55,830 nt of DNA, from NCBI RefSeq assembly GCF_000717055.1, contig NZ_JNXI01000033.1, forward strand, positions 1 to 55,830. Reading direction: 5' to 3'. The translations under genes were made by a program, and so were the position numbers. Positions 7,242 to 15,893 of the stretch are shown here, in pieces. Position 1 is the first letter of the stretch. The number at the start of each line of letters is the position of its first letter. Below the pieces are notes generated by a model, which was not told the DNA's origin, made no database searches, and saw only the letters and a program-made list of their open reading frames with translations. The stretch is from Streptomyces iakyrus. Its GTDB lineage: Bacteria; Actinomycetota; Actinomycetes; Streptomycetales; Streptomycetaceae.

Positions 7242-8288
7242 ATGTCTTCGACCGAGCTGCCGTTCGTGCCGCCCGCCAATGTGCTGCCGAAGGTGGGGAC
7301 CGTCCGGGTCGCGGAGGGGGAGCGCCTGCGGTCGGTCGAGCTGCCCGGCGTCACGCTGACGGTCCGGTCGAGGCCTCCCGCGCGCGAGGGGCTGCCGCCC
7401 GCGCTGTACGTGCACGGGCTCGGCGGTTCCTCACAGAACTGGTCGGCGCTGATGGCGCTGCTGGACGGCGACGTCGACGGCGAGGCCCTCGACCTGCCCG
7501 GCTTCGGCGACTCCCCGCCACCGGACGACGGCAACTACTCCGTCACGGGCCACGCGCGCGCCGTCATCCGTTACCTCGACGCCTCCGGGCGCGGCCCCGT
7601 GCACCTGTTCGGGAACTCGCTCGGCGGCGCCATCACCACACGTGTCGCCGCGGTCCGGCCCGATCTGGTCCGTACGCTCACCCTTGTGTCGCCCGCCCTG
7701 CCGGAGATCCGAGTGCAGCGCGCCGCCGTGCCCACGGGGCTCCTGGCGGTGCCCGGAGTCGCCCTGCTCTTCACCCGGCTCACCCGCGATTGGACGGCGG
7801 AGCAGCGGGTCCGCGGCGTGATGGCGCTGTGTTACGGAGACCCCGGGCGGGTGACGCCGGAAGGATTCCGCAACGCCGTGCAGGAGATGGAGCGGCGGCT
7901 GCGGCTGCCGTACTTCTGGGACGCGATGGCGCGCTCCGCGCGAGGGATCGTCAACGCGTACACCCTGGGCGGCCAGCAGGGGCTCTGGCGCCAGGCCGAA
8001 CGGGTCCTCGCCCCGACCCTCCTCGTCTACGGCGGCCGCGACCAGCTCGTCGGCTTCCGCATGGCACAGAAGGCGGCCCGGGCCTTCCGCGACTCCCGGC
8101 TCGTGACGTTGCCCGACGCGGGCCATGTGGCGATGATGGAGTACCCGGAGACGGTGGCTCTGGCGTTTCGTGAACTCCTCGAAGACGCGGGAGAGTTGGG
8201 CGCGCAGCGAGCGAGGCGGGCCGGCCGGGCGGACACCGGGGGCGACGCCGTCGACGAAGCAGGAACCGACGAGAGCATGGGGGGCTGA
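7242..8288 (+). CDS. alpha/beta hydrolase
   Basis: 348-residue alpha/beta-hydrolase. YVHGLGGSSQNW (about residue 55) supplies the oxyanion region, LFGNSLGGAITTRVA (about 125) the nucleophilic Ser in GNSLGG, VYGGRDQLVGFRMA the acid, and PDAGHVAMMEYPE the catalytic His near residue 296. The C-terminal ~35 residues are a polar, probably disordered extension (ARRAGRADTGGD). Cytoplasmic, substrate unknown. It is followed after 8 nt by the DUF3152 gene, so the two are probably co-transcribed. Confidence 0.85.
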   Translation: MSSTELPFVPPANVLPKVGTVRVAEGERLRSVELPGVTLTVRSRPPAREGLPPALYVHGLGGSSQNWSALMALLDGDVDGEALDLPGFGDSPPPDDGNYSVTGHARAVIRYLDASGRGPVHLFGNSLGGAITTRVAAVRPDLVRTLTLVSPALPEIRVQRAAVPTGLLAVPGVALLFTRLTRDWTAEQRVRGVMALCYGDPGRVTPEGFRNAVQEMERRLRLPYFWDAMARSARGIVNAYTLGGQQGLWRQAERVLAPTLLVYGGRDQLVGFRMAQKAARAFRDSRLVTLPDAGHVAMMEYPETVALAFRELLEDAGELGAQRARRAGRADTGGDAVDEAGTDESMGG

Positions 8289-8296
8289 GGCGCGAC

Positions 8297-9970
8297 GTGG
8301 GACGCCACAGCCGCCGCGGACCGGTCGCCAAGGGCGACAGCGCGGACACAACCGCAGTACGGGACGGCCGGGCCGGGGCCGCGCAGGGGCAGAGGCCGGG
8401 CCAGGCGCCGGACGCCGGCCGTGGAGCCAGGACCGCACCGCCCGGCGCCCCGCAGGGCGGCTGGCCGTCGCAGGGCCCGCGCAGGGTGCCGGGGCCGCGG
8501 CCCGCGCCGGCTGAGGGGACGCCGCCGCCACCCGGCATGCCCCGCCTCCCCGACGGCTGGCACCCGCACGGCACACCGCCCCAGGGCCTCCCGCGCCTGC
8601 CGGACGGCACGCCGGTGCGTGGGGTGCCGCGGCTCGCGGACGGGACTCCGGCGCGGGGTGTTCCGGGGTTGGCGGATGGGACTCCTGCGCATGGTGTGCC
8701 GAGGTTGGCTGATGGGGCCCCTGGGCACGGCGTTTCTCGGCTGCCCGATGGGACTCCCGCGCACGGGATGCCACGGGTGGCCGGTGGTACGCCGCCGCGC
8801 GGTGTGCCGCGGCTGCCCGACGGCCCGCCCGCGCACGGCTTTCCGCAGGCCCGCGGCGGGCATCCCGAGCAGCGCGAAGCAGGAGGCGCCTGGGGTGAGT
8901 TGAGAGGGAACGGCGGGGCACCCGCCGAAGTCGGTGTTCCCATACCGCGGCAGCGCCGGGCCTCCGTGCCCGGGCCGCGGCAGGACTATCTCGATGCCTT
9001 CGTCGACGAGGAGGACGACGTCTTCGCGCCCCGTACGCCCGGCTCCGCGCACGCCGCGGACGCCTACGCCTCCGTCACGGACTGGAGCGTCGGCAGCGCC
9101 GCCGACTCCGGGTCCGGGTCCGGCGGCCAGGACGACGCGAGGCCCACCGGCGCGCCCGTGCCGGGCAAGGGCGGCAAGGGCCGTGCCTTCACCGGCATCG
9201 CGGCCGCGGCCGTCACCACCGTGCTGGCCGTCGTCGTCGCCGGCCAGGTCACCGACGACAACGGCGGCGCCGGCGTGCAGTCGCAGTCCGCCCCCGACCG
9301 GGGCCGCGACGTCCGCGACTCCGCGTCCCGCGCGGACGGCCGGGCACCCGCCCCCGAGGTCAAGCCGCTGACGTACGACGAGAAGATGAGCCGGACCTAC
9401 CCGCTCGGCGCCGAGCTCAAGGGTTCCGGGAGGTTCGACGCCGTCCCCGGCATCGCCGAGGCGCCGGGCGCCGGGCAGAAGTTCACCTACCGCGTCGACG
9501 TGGAACAGGGACTCGGACTCGACGGCGCCCTGTTCGCCGAGGCCGTGCAGCAGACGCTCAACGACCGGCGCAGCTGGGCCCACAACGGCGCCCGCACCTT
9601 CGAGCGCATCTACTCCGGCAAGCCCGATTTCGTGATCACTCTCGCCAGCCCCGGCACGACCGCCGACTGGTGTGCCAAGTCGGGCCTGGACACCACCCAG
9701 GACAACGTCTCCTGCGACTCGGCCGCTACCGAACGCGTGATGATCAACGCCTACCGGTGGGCCCAGGGCTCACCGACCTACGGCGACAGCAAGATCCACG
9801 CCTACCGGCAGATGCTGATCAACCACGAGGTCGGCCACCGCCTCGGCTACAACCACGTCACCTGCGACAAGAACGGCGACCTCGCGCCGGTCATGCAGCA
9901 GCAGACCAAGTTCCTCGACCACGACGGAATCCACTGCCGCGCCAACCCCTGGGCCTACCCCGGCAGTTGA
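8297..9970 (+). CDS. membrane-anchored DUF3152 protein with metzincin-type motif
   Basis: 557 residues. About residues 1-290 are disordered, Pro/Gly/Arg-rich and predicted cytoplasmic, including seven 12-residue repeats of PRLADGTPARGV type (about 99-182). One transmembrane segment follows near 300-315 (FTGIAAAAVTTVLAVVVAG). The extracellular DUF3152 domain is about 340-557. HEVGHRLGYNH at 510-520 has the full HExxHxxGxxH spacing of metzincin zinc peptidases, with Glu511 as probable catalytic base; conserved Cys residues nearby (DWCAKSG, VSCDSA, HVTCDK, IHCRA) could form disulfides. A secreted-face zinc peptidase is therefore likely, though not proven. The start is GTG at 8297, with 8 nt after the upstream stop. 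Confidence 0.8.
   Translation: MGRHSRRGPVAKGDSADTTAVRDGRAGAAQGQRPGQAPDAGRGARTAPPGAPQGGWPSQGPRRVPGPRPAPAEGTPPPPGMPRLPDGWHPHGTPPQGLPRLPDGTPVRGVPRLADGTPARGVPGLADGTPAHGVPRLADGAPGHGVSRLPDGTPAHGMPRVAGGTPPRGVPRLPDGPPAHGFPQARGGHPEQREAGGAWGELRGNGGAPAEVGVPIPRQRRASVPGPRQDYLDAFVDEEDDVFAPRTPGSAHAADAYASVTDWSVGSAADSGSGSGGQDDARPTGAPVPGKGGKGRAFTGIAAAAVTTVLAVVVAGQVTDDNGGAGVQSQSAPDRGRDVRDSASRADGRAPAPEVKPLTYDEKMSRTYPLGAELKGSGRFDAVPGIAEAPGAGQKFTYRVDVEQGLGLDGALFAEAVQQTLNDRRSWAHNGARTFERIYSGKPDFVITLASPGTTADWCAKSGLDTTQDNVSCDSAATERVMINAYRWAQGSPTYGDSKIHAYRQMLINHEVGHRLGYNHVTCDKNGDLAPVMQQQTKFLDHDGIHCRANPWAYPGS
8591..8842 (+). repeat. seven 36-bp in-frame repeats
   Basis: Seven consecutive 36-bp units encode PRLxDGTPxxGV. 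The central units (about 8655-8770) use T-ending codons such as GAT, ACT, CCT and CAT much more than the flanking sequence. Confidence 0.85.
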
Positions 9971-10002
9971 CGATCGGCACCGGTGGTGTGGCACGGCTCG
10001 CG

Positions 10003-10043
10003 TTGACATGCTCGGAAAGTTCGATCATATTTCTGAGCATGTC
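10003..10043 (+). promoter_or_regulatory. promoter with overlapping 9-bp inverted repeat
   Basis: TTGACA (10003-10008), a 17-nt spacer and CATATT (10026-10031) form the best sigma-70-type promoter in the window. The start point falls on the ATG at 10039. GACATGCTC (10005-10013) and GAGCATGTC (10035-10043) form a perfect inverted repeat over the -35 and +1 positions, so a repressor bound there would block transcription. Confidence 0.6.
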
Positions 10044-10131
10044 GCCCCGCCACGTCTCCGTTCGCGCCGCCATCGAGCTGGCGCTCATCGGCGTGACCCC
10101 GCTGTGCGTGGCCGACATTCACTGTTGCTGA
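10039..10131 (+). CDS. 30-residue Cys-ending leader peptide
   Basis: The ORF encodes 30 residues beginning MSPRHVSVRAA and ending PLCVADIHCC. The -10 hexamer CATATT lies 7 nt before the ATG, so the transcript probably starts at the ATG without leader. Short ORFs that end in clustered Cys codons control sulfur genes by ribosome attenuation in mycobacteria. By analogy this one may sense charged tRNA-Cys and control the ABC importer that starts 214 nt downstream. The intervening sequence contains the palindromes CCCGGCGCCGGG (10191-10202) and CAGACGTCTG (10203-10212), the latter followed by a pyrimidine-rich run, which could act as the attenuator. Regulation is inference; the ORF, its context and its end are seen. 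Confidence 0.55.
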   Translation: MSPRHVSVRAAIELALIGVTPLCVADIHCC

Positions 10132-10190
10132 CGCCCGCCCCAGGCGCGCGTCGCTGACCTTCCCGTGACCCTGTCGCGGCTTTTCGACGA

Positions 10191-10225
10191 CCCGGCGCCG
10201 GGCAGACGTCTGTCTTCTTTCGTCT
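10191..10225 (+). promoter_or_regulatory. palindromes followed by T-rich run, possible attenuator
   Basis: CCCGGCGCCGGG and CAGACGTCTG are adjacent perfect palindromes, followed by TCTTCTTTCGTCT. They lie between the leader peptide and the transporter gene and may form alternative hairpins. Confidence 0.35.
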
Positions 10226-10247
10226 CACCCTTCGTCATTTCGTCTCG

Positions 10248-10325
10248 CGATCCGAGATCTGTGATCAGTGATCCGTGATCTGTGATTCAAGATCCGTTTC
10301 TGTGATCCGTGATCCGTGATCCGGG
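10248..10325 (+). repeat. GATC-rich heptamer tandem repeats in the 5' UTR
   Basis: Nine GATC sites occur in under 80 nt, mostly as 7-bp steps GTGATC(A/C/T), including three consecutive GTGATCC units just before the transporter gene. The AT-rich, repetitive composition is unlike the surroundings. The 7-nt period shifts reading frame at each step, so repeat slippage would alter the leader but not the CDS. Confidence 0.8.
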
Positions 10326-10345
10326 ACGCCTTCCGAGAGGTCGTC

Positions 10346-12070
10346 ATGGTGATGCGCCATCCGTCCGTCAGAGCGCGCCGCGTGGCCGCGGCATCCGTCA
10401 GCCTGGTCCTGGCAGCGGGTGCCGCCGCCTGCGGGCCGAAGGACAACGATGCCAAGGGCGCCGGCGGCGACTCCGCGCCCCACAAGGGCGGCACCCTCAC
10501 CGTCCTGAACGCCAACGCCCAGCAGGACTTCGACCCGGCCCGCCTCTACACCTCCGGCGGCGGCAACGTCCCGTCCCTGGTCTTCCGCACGCTCACCACC
10601 CGCAACCGCGAGAACGGCGCCGCCGGCGCGAAGGTCGTCCCCGACCTCGCCACCGACACCGGGCGTCCCAACAAGGACGCGACCGTCTGGACGTACACCC
10701 TGAAGGAGGGCCTGAAGTACGAAGACGGCACCACCATCACCTCGGCCGACATCAAGTACGGCATCGAGCGCTCCTTCGCCCCCGAACTGTCGGGCGGCGC
10801 CCCCTATCTGCGGGACTGGCTCGTCGGGGCCGCCGGCTACCAGGGCCCGTACAAGGACAACAAGGGCCTCGACGCGATCGAGACGCCGGACGAGCGGACC
10901 ATCGTCTTCCACCTGAACAAGCCCGAGGGCGAGTTCCCCTACCTGGCCACGCAGACGCAGTTCACGCCCGTCCCGAAGAGCAAGGACACCGGCACGAAGT
11001 ACGAGGAGCACCCGGTCTCCTCCGGGCCGTACAAGGTCGTGCGGAACGACAACGACGGAGAGCGGCTGGTCCTGGAGCGCAACCCGCACTGGTCCGCCGC
11101 TACCGACGCCGAGCGCAAGGCCTACCCGGACAAGATCGACGTACGGTCCGGGCTCGACTCGTCCGTGATCAACCAGCGCCTGTCCGCGTCCCAGGGAGCG
11201 GACGCCGCCGCCGTCACCACGGACACCAACCTCGGCCCGGCCGAACTGGCCAAGGTCACCGGGGACAAGGACCTCGCCTCCCGCGTCGGCACCGGGCACT
11301 TCGGCTACACCAACTACATCGCGTTCAACCCGTCCATCAAGCCGTTCGGCAACGCCAAGGTGCGGCAGGCGATCTCGTACGCCATCGACCGGTCGTCCGT
11401 GGTGAACGCCGCGGGGGGTTCCGCCCTGGCCGAGCCCGCCACCACCTTCCTGCCCGACCAGAAGTCCTTCGGCTACACGCCCTACGACCTCTTCCCCGCG
11501 GGCAAGGCCGGCGACCCGGCCAAGGCCAAGGCGCTGCTGAAGGAGGCCGGATATGCGAAGGGCCTCACCGTCACGCTGACGCATTCCAACGCCAAGGACT
11601 TCGAGACCAGCCCCGAGATCGCGACCGCCATCCAGGACGCCCTCAAGAAGGCCGGCATCACCGTCAAGCTCCAGGGTCTGGAGGAGAACGACTACTCCGA
11701 CAAGATCCACAATGTGAAGACCGAGCCCGGCTTCTTCCTCGCCCACTGGGGTGCCGACTGGCCCTCCGGCGGTCCGTTCCTCGCCCCGATCTTCGACGGC
11801 CGTCAGATCGTCGAGGACGGCGCGAACTTCAACACCGGCCTGCTGAACGACAAGTCCGTCAATGCCGAGATTGACGCGATCAACAAGTTGACGGATCTTG
11901 ACCAGGCAGCCAAGAGGTGGGGTGCACTGGACAAGAAGATCGGCGAGAAGGCCCTGACCGTCCCGCTGTTCCACCCCGTCTACACGCGCCTGTACGGCGA
12001 GGACGTCAAGAACATCGTGATCAGCGACTGGACCGGTGTGCTGGACATCTCGCAGGTCGCGGTGAAGTGA
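10346..12070 (+). CDS. ABC transporter peptide-binding lipoprotein
   Basis: 574 residues, a solute-binding protein of family 5 (oligopeptide/dipeptide/nickel type). A signal peptide with lipobox ends LAAGAAAC near residue 30, so the mature protein is lipid-anchored outside the membrane. The domain begins GGTLTVLNAN and contains the family pattern YTLKEGLKYEDGTTITSADI and later VRQAISYAIDRSSVVN. The ATG at 10346 is chosen because GAGAGG lies 5 nt upstream and it gives a normal signal peptide. It is the first gene of a four-gene importer operon. The ligand is unknown; peptides are most likely, and the Cys-rich leader ORF suggests a sulfur-containing or cysteine-related substrate. Confidence 0.9.
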   Translation: MVMRHPSVRARRVAAASVSLVLAAGAAACGPKDNDAKGAGGDSAPHKGGTLTVLNANAQQDFDPARLYTSGGGNVPSLVFRTLTTRNRENGAAGAKVVPDLATDTGRPNKDATVWTYTLKEGLKYEDGTTITSADIKYGIERSFAPELSGGAPYLRDWLVGAAGYQGPYKDNKGLDAIETPDERTIVFHLNKPEGEFPYLATQTQFTPVPKSKDTGTKYEEHPVSSGPYKVVRNDNDGERLVLERNPHWSAATDAERKAYPDKIDVRSGLDSSVINQRLSASQGADAAAVTTDTNLGPAELAKVTGDKDLASRVGTGHFGYTNYIAFNPSIKPFGNAKVRQAISYAIDRSSVVNAAGGSALAEPATTFLPDQKSFGYTPYDLFPAGKAGDPAKAKALLKEAGYAKGLTVTLTHSNAKDFETSPEIATAIQDALKKAGITVKLQGLEENDYSDKIHNVKTEPGFFLAHWGADWPSGGPFLAPIFDGRQIVEDGANFNTGLLNDKSVNAEIDAINKLTDLDQAAKRWGALDKKIGEKALTVPLFHPVYTRLYGEDVKNIVISDWTGVLDISQVAVK

Positions 12071-12074
12071 CGCC

Positions 12075-13085
12075 GTGAGTGAGGCACTTCTCGCCGCCGA
12101 GGCGGCCGTGACGGACCCTGCCGTCCCGGCCGCCTCGGGGGCCCGTCAGTTCTGGCGGCGGCTGCGCACGCAGCGCGCCGCCCTCGTCGCGGCCGGAGTC
12201 GTCGCGTTGCTCGTCCTGGTCGCGCTCGCCGCGCCGCTGCTCACCGCCGTCGAGGGCCAGGACCCGACCACCTACCACCCGTCCCTCGTGGACTCCGCAC
12301 GCGGCGGCGTGCCCATCGGATCCTTCGGCGGAGCGAGCGCCGACCACTGGTTCGGCGTCGAACCGCAGACCGGCCGGGACCTGTTCGCGCGGCTGGTGTA
12401 CGGCGCGCGCGTGTCACTGGGCGTCGCGCTGGCCGCGACCGTCGTACAGGTCGCCATCGGCATCACCCTGGGTGTCGCGGCCGCGCTGGGCAAGCGATGG
12501 GTTGATCAACTGTTGAGCCGGTTCACGGACATCATCGTCGCCATGCCGCTCATGATCATGTCGCTGGCGCTGCTCGCGATCGTCCCGGCGAGCTTCCCGC
12601 GGCCCGTGCTCGTCGCGCTCGTCATCGGCCTGATCGGCTGGGGCAACATCGCCAGGATCGTGCGCGCGCAGACCCTCACCCTCAAGGAGCTCGACCACGT
12701 CTCCGCGGCCCGGCTCAGCGGCTGGGGCACCTGGAGCATCGCCCGCCGCGAACTGCTGCCCGGGATCGCCGCCCCCGTCATCACCTACGCCGCGCTGCTC
12801 GTCCCGTCGAACATCACCGTCGAGGCCGCGCTCTCCTTCCTCGGCGTCGGTGTGAAGCCTCCGACGCCCTCATGGGGACAGATGCTCACCGCCGCCGACG
12901 TCTGGTACCAGGCCGCTCCGCAGTACCTGCTGCTGCCCGCGGGCGCCCTGTTCGTCACCGTGCTCGCCCTCACGGTCCTCGGCGACGGGATCCGCACGGC
13001 CCTCGACCCGCGCGCGGCCTCCCGGCTGCGCATCGGCACCGGACGCAGGCGGGAGTCCAAAGCGCCCGGGGGAGGGACGGCATGA
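12075..13085 (+). CDS. ABC transporter permease, DppC/OppC type
   Basis: 336 residues starting at GTG, 4 nt after the previous stop. Membrane segment 1 is about residues 36-57 (AALVAAGVVALLVLVALAA), followed by an extracytoplasmic loop and five further segments. The EAA motif region is HVSAARLSGWGTWSIARRELLPG, which contacts the ATPase. The N-terminal OppC-type extension is present. It pairs with the next permease. The C-terminal tail is cytoplasmic and basic. Confidence 0.9.
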   Translation: MSEALLAAEAAVTDPAVPAASGARQFWRRLRTQRAALVAAGVVALLVLVALAAPLLTAVEGQDPTTYHPSLVDSARGGVPIGSFGGASADHWFGVEPQTGRDLFARLVYGARVSLGVALAATVVQVAIGITLGVAAALGKRWVDQLLSRFTDIIVAMPLMIMSLALLAIVPASFPRPVLVALVIGLIGWGNIARIVRAQTLTLKELDHVSAARLSGWGTWSIARRELLPGIAAPVITYAALLVPSNITVEAALSFLGVGVKPPTPSWGQMLTAADVWYQAAPQYLLLPAGALFVTVLALTVLGDGIRTALDPRAASRLRIGTGRRRESKAPGGGTA

Positions 13086-14080
13086 ACGGGTTCACCGGTT
13101 TCGTCCTGCGCCGCGCCGTCGGTGCCGGAGTCACCCTGCTCGCCATCTCGGTGATCGTCTACGTCGTCTTCTACGCCACCCCAGGCAACGTCGCCCAGAT
13201 CACCTGCGGTCCGCGCTGCTCACCGGAACAGGTGCACCAGGTGGCCCGGCAACTGAACCTCGACGACCCGCTGTTCGTCCGGTTCGGGCACTTCCTCCAA
13301 GGCCTCGTCGCCGGCCAGGACTACTCGACCGGCACGTCCGTGCAGCACTGCTCCGCGCCCTGCCTCGGCCTGTCGTACCAGAGCGACCAGCAGGTCATGC
13401 AGCTGATCTGGGCGAAGCTCCCCGTCAGTCTGTCCCTGGTGGCCGGCGCGATGGTGCTCTGGCTGATCCTCGGGGTGGGCACCGGCATGCTCTCCGCCTG
13501 GCGGCGCGGCCGGTTCTCCGAGAGGGTGCTGACCGGCGTCACCCTCGCGGGCACGGCCACCCCGGTCTTCGTGATCGGCCTGATCCTGATGATCGTCGTC
13601 TGCGGGGAACTGCGGCTGCTGCCCTTCCCGCAGTACGTCGCCCTCACCGACGACCCCGAACAGTGGGCGTGGAACCTGCTGCTGCCCTGGCTGTCGCTCG
13701 CCCTCATCGAGGCCGCCGCGTTCGCCCGGCTCACCCGGGCATCCATGCTGGAGACACTGGCCGAGGACCACATCCGCACCTTCCGCGCGTACGGCGTCGG
13801 CGAACGGTCGATCGTCGGACGGCACGCCCTGCGCGGTGCGTTCGCGCCGGTCATCGCACTGAACGCCAACAACGTCGGCTCGGCCATCGGCGGCGCCGTA
13901 CTCACCGAGACGCTGTTCGGCCTGCCCGGCATCGGACAGGAGCTCGTCCATGCCGTCAACGTCGTCGACCTGCCGGTCGTGGTCGGCATGGTCCTGGTCA
14001 TCGGATTCTTCGTGGTCCTCGCCAACGCCGTCGCGGACGTCCTGTACGCGGTGGCCGACCGACGGGTGGTGCTGACATGA
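13082..14080 (+). CDS. ABC transporter permease, DppB/OppB type
   Basis: 332 residues. The ATG overlaps the previous stop as ATGA, so translation is coupled. Membrane segment 1 (AGVTLLAISVIVYVVFYATPG) is followed by the DppB-type periplasmic region and five more segments. The EAA loop is HIRTFRAYGVGERSIVGRHALRGA. The order DppC before DppB is reversed from the classical E. coli dpp operon but is seen in other actinobacterial importers. Confidence 0.9.
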   Translation: MNGFTGFVLRRAVGAGVTLLAISVIVYVVFYATPGNVAQITCGPRCSPEQVHQVARQLNLDDPLFVRFGHFLQGLVAGQDYSTGTSVQHCSAPCLGLSYQSDQQVMQLIWAKLPVSLSLVAGAMVLWLILGVGTGMLSAWRRGRFSERVLTGVTLAGTATPVFVIGLILMIVVCGELRLLPFPQYVALTDDPEQWAWNLLLPWLSLALIEAAAFARLTRASMLETLAEDHIRTFRAYGVGERSIVGRHALRGAFAPVIALNANNVGSAIGGAVLTETLFGLPGIGQELVHAVNVVDLPVVVGMVLVIGFFVVLANAVADVLYAVADRRVVLT

Positions 14081-15669
14081 GCCTGGTCGACGTGACCGGC
14101 CTGCGCGTGGACTTCGGCGCGCTGCGCGCCGTCGACGGACTCTCCTTCCGCCTGGAGGAGGGCGCCGCCCTCGCCCTGGTCGGAGAGTCCGGCTCCGGCA
14201 AGTCGACCGTGGCGTCCGCGCTGCTCGGCCTGCACCGTGGCACGGGCGCTCGGGTCGAGGGCACCGTCGAGGTGGCCGGCACCGATGTGCAGCACGCCTC
14301 CGATGAGGAGCTTCGCCGGCTGCGCGGCGGGCGGGCCGCCATGGTCTTCCAGGATCCGCTGTCCTCCCTCGACCCGTACTACGCGGTCGGCGACCAGATC
14401 GCCGAGGTGTACCGCGTGCACGCCCGCGCGTCCCGGCGGGCGGCACGCGCGCGTGCCGTGGAAGTCCTGAACCGGGTGGGCATCCCGGACGCGGTCCGGC
14501 GATCCCGGTTCCGGCCGCACGAGTTCAGCGGCGGTATGCGCCAGCGCGCCCTGATCGCGATGGCGCTCGCGTGCGAACCCCGGCTGCTGATCGCCGACGA
14601 GCCGACGACCGCCCTCGACGTGACCGTCCAGGCCCAGGTCCTCGACCTGCTCCAGACTCTGCGCGAGGAGACCGGCATGGGCCTGCTGCTCGTCACGCAC
14701 GATGTGGGTGTCGCCGCCGAGAGCGTCGACGAGGTGCTGGTGATGCGGCACGGCAAGGCGGTCGAGCACGGACCGGTCACCGGCGTGCTGGGCGCACCGG
14801 CCGAGCCGTACACCCGGGAACTCCTGGCCGCGGTTCCCCGGCTGGACGCGCCGCGGAAGACCTCGACGGCCCCCGAGGAAGTCGTCCTGGAGGCGGACGG
14901 CCTCAGGCGCGTGTTCGGGCGCGGGAAGCGGGCCTTCACCGCCGTGGACGACGTGTCCCTGACCCTGCGCCGCGGGGAGACCCTCGGGATCGTCGGCGAG
15001 AGCGGCAGCGGCAAGACGACCCTCGGACGCATGCTCGTCGGGCTGCTGGAGCCGACGGCGGGAACGCTGACCTTCGAGGGCCGTCCGCACGCAGGGGTGA
15101 CCCCGGCCGTGCAGATGGTCTTCCAGGACCCCGTCTCCTCCCTCAACCCGCGCCGCAGCGTGGGCGAGTCCATCGCCGACCCGCTGCGCGCCCGGGGCGA
15201 GCGGCAGGAAGGGCGCATCCGCGAGCGCGTGGGTGAACTGCTGGTGCGCGTGGGGCTCGACGCGGCTCACTACGACCGCTATCCCCATGAGTTCAGCGGC
15301 GGGCAGCGCCAGCGTGTCGGCATCGCCCGGGCGCTCGCGGCCGACCCACGCGTCATCGTCTGCGACGAGCCGGTCTCAGCCCTCGACGTCACCACCCAGG
15401 CGCATGTGGTCGACCTGCTCGCGGAGTTGCAGCGCGAACTCGGGCTCGCACTCGTCTTCGTCGCGCACGACCTGGCCGTCGTCCGCCAGGCCAGCGACCG
15501 GGTCGCGGTGATGCGGCGGGGCAGGGTCGTCGAGGAGGGGCCCGTCGAGGACGTGTACGAGTCGCCGAGCGACCCCTACACCCGGCAGTTGCTGGCCGCC
15601 GTGCCGGCGCTGGACCCGGAGGCCGCCGAGCGACGCCGGGTGCAGCGGGAGGAGTTGGCCACAGCATGA
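14077..15669 (+). CDS. fused double ATP-binding protein of the peptide ABC importer
   Basis: 530 residues, starting at an ATGA overlap. It carries two complete ABC ATPase domains, equivalent to DppD plus DppF in one chain. Domain 1 has GESGSGKS near residue 34, the signature [16 protein letters not shown] and Walker [13 protein letters not shown]. Domain 2 (from about 270) has [25 protein letters not shown] and [12 protein letters not shown]. Both have the H-loop ([12 protein letters not shown]). All catalytic residues are intact, so both sites should hydrolyse ATP. It energises the two permeases above. Confidence 0.93.
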   Translation: MSLVDVTGLRVDFGALRAVDGLSFRLEEGAALALVGESGSGKSTVASALLGLHRGTGARVEGTVEVAGTDVQHASDEELRRLRGGRAAMVFQDPLSSLDPYYAVGDQIAEVYRVHARASRRAARARAVEVLNRVGIPDAVRRSRFRPHEFSGGMRQRALIAMALACEPRLLIADEPTTALDVTVQAQVLDLLQTLREETGMGLLLVTHDVGVAAESVDEVLVMRHGKAVEHGPVTGVLGAPAEPYTRELLAAVPRLDAPRKTSTAPEEVVLEADGLRRVFGRGKRAFTAVDDVSLTLRRGETLGIVGESGSGKTTLGRMLVGLLEPTAGTLTFEGRPHAGVTPAVQMVFQDPVSSLNPRRSVGESIADPLRARGERQEGRIRERVGELLVRVGLDAAHYDRYPHEFSGGQRQRVGIARALAADPRVIVCDEPVSALDVTTQAHVVDLLAELQRELGLALVFVAHDLAVVRQASDRVAVMRRGRVVEEGPVEDVYESPSDPYTRQLLAAVPALDPEAAERRRVQREELATA

Positions 15670-15893
15670 CACCGTCATCGGCGCGGGAGCCGGCCGCGGC
15701 GTGACGATCCGTGTCCGCTTGATCTCCTAGCGCGACAGAACGCGATCCGCGCAGGAAAGTTACGACCGTTCACCCCTTTTGGTGGTGCGACGGACAACCG
15801 TCCGTCGCACCACCGCCTTGTCCGCATACGTTCGTCCCGCTGCGAGCCGCCGGGCAACGGCGGCTCCCCATACGGGAGATCGGGGGTGCACTC
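15670..15893. other. intergenic region containing a terminator
   Basis: 224 nt between the importer operon and the glycosyltransferase operon. It contains the 15-bp hairpin at 15781-15814, and its last ~75 nt must hold the promoter of the polysaccharide operon, which I cannot place confidently. No gene was seen. Confidence 0.5.
15781..15814 (+). terminator. terminator of the ABC importer operon
   Basis: A perfect 15-bp stem (15781-15795 with 15800-15814) with loop AACC, preceded by CCCCTTTT. Confidence 0.8.

Noticed and set aside
12872..13081. upstream extension of the DppB-type permease
   Set aside because: It overlaps the conserved end of the DppC-type gene in another frame; the ATGA junction at 13082 is the real start.
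15376..15678. minus-strand ORF near the end of the double ATPase
   Set aside because: Antisense to the conserved Walker B and H-loop region; no ribosome-binding site.
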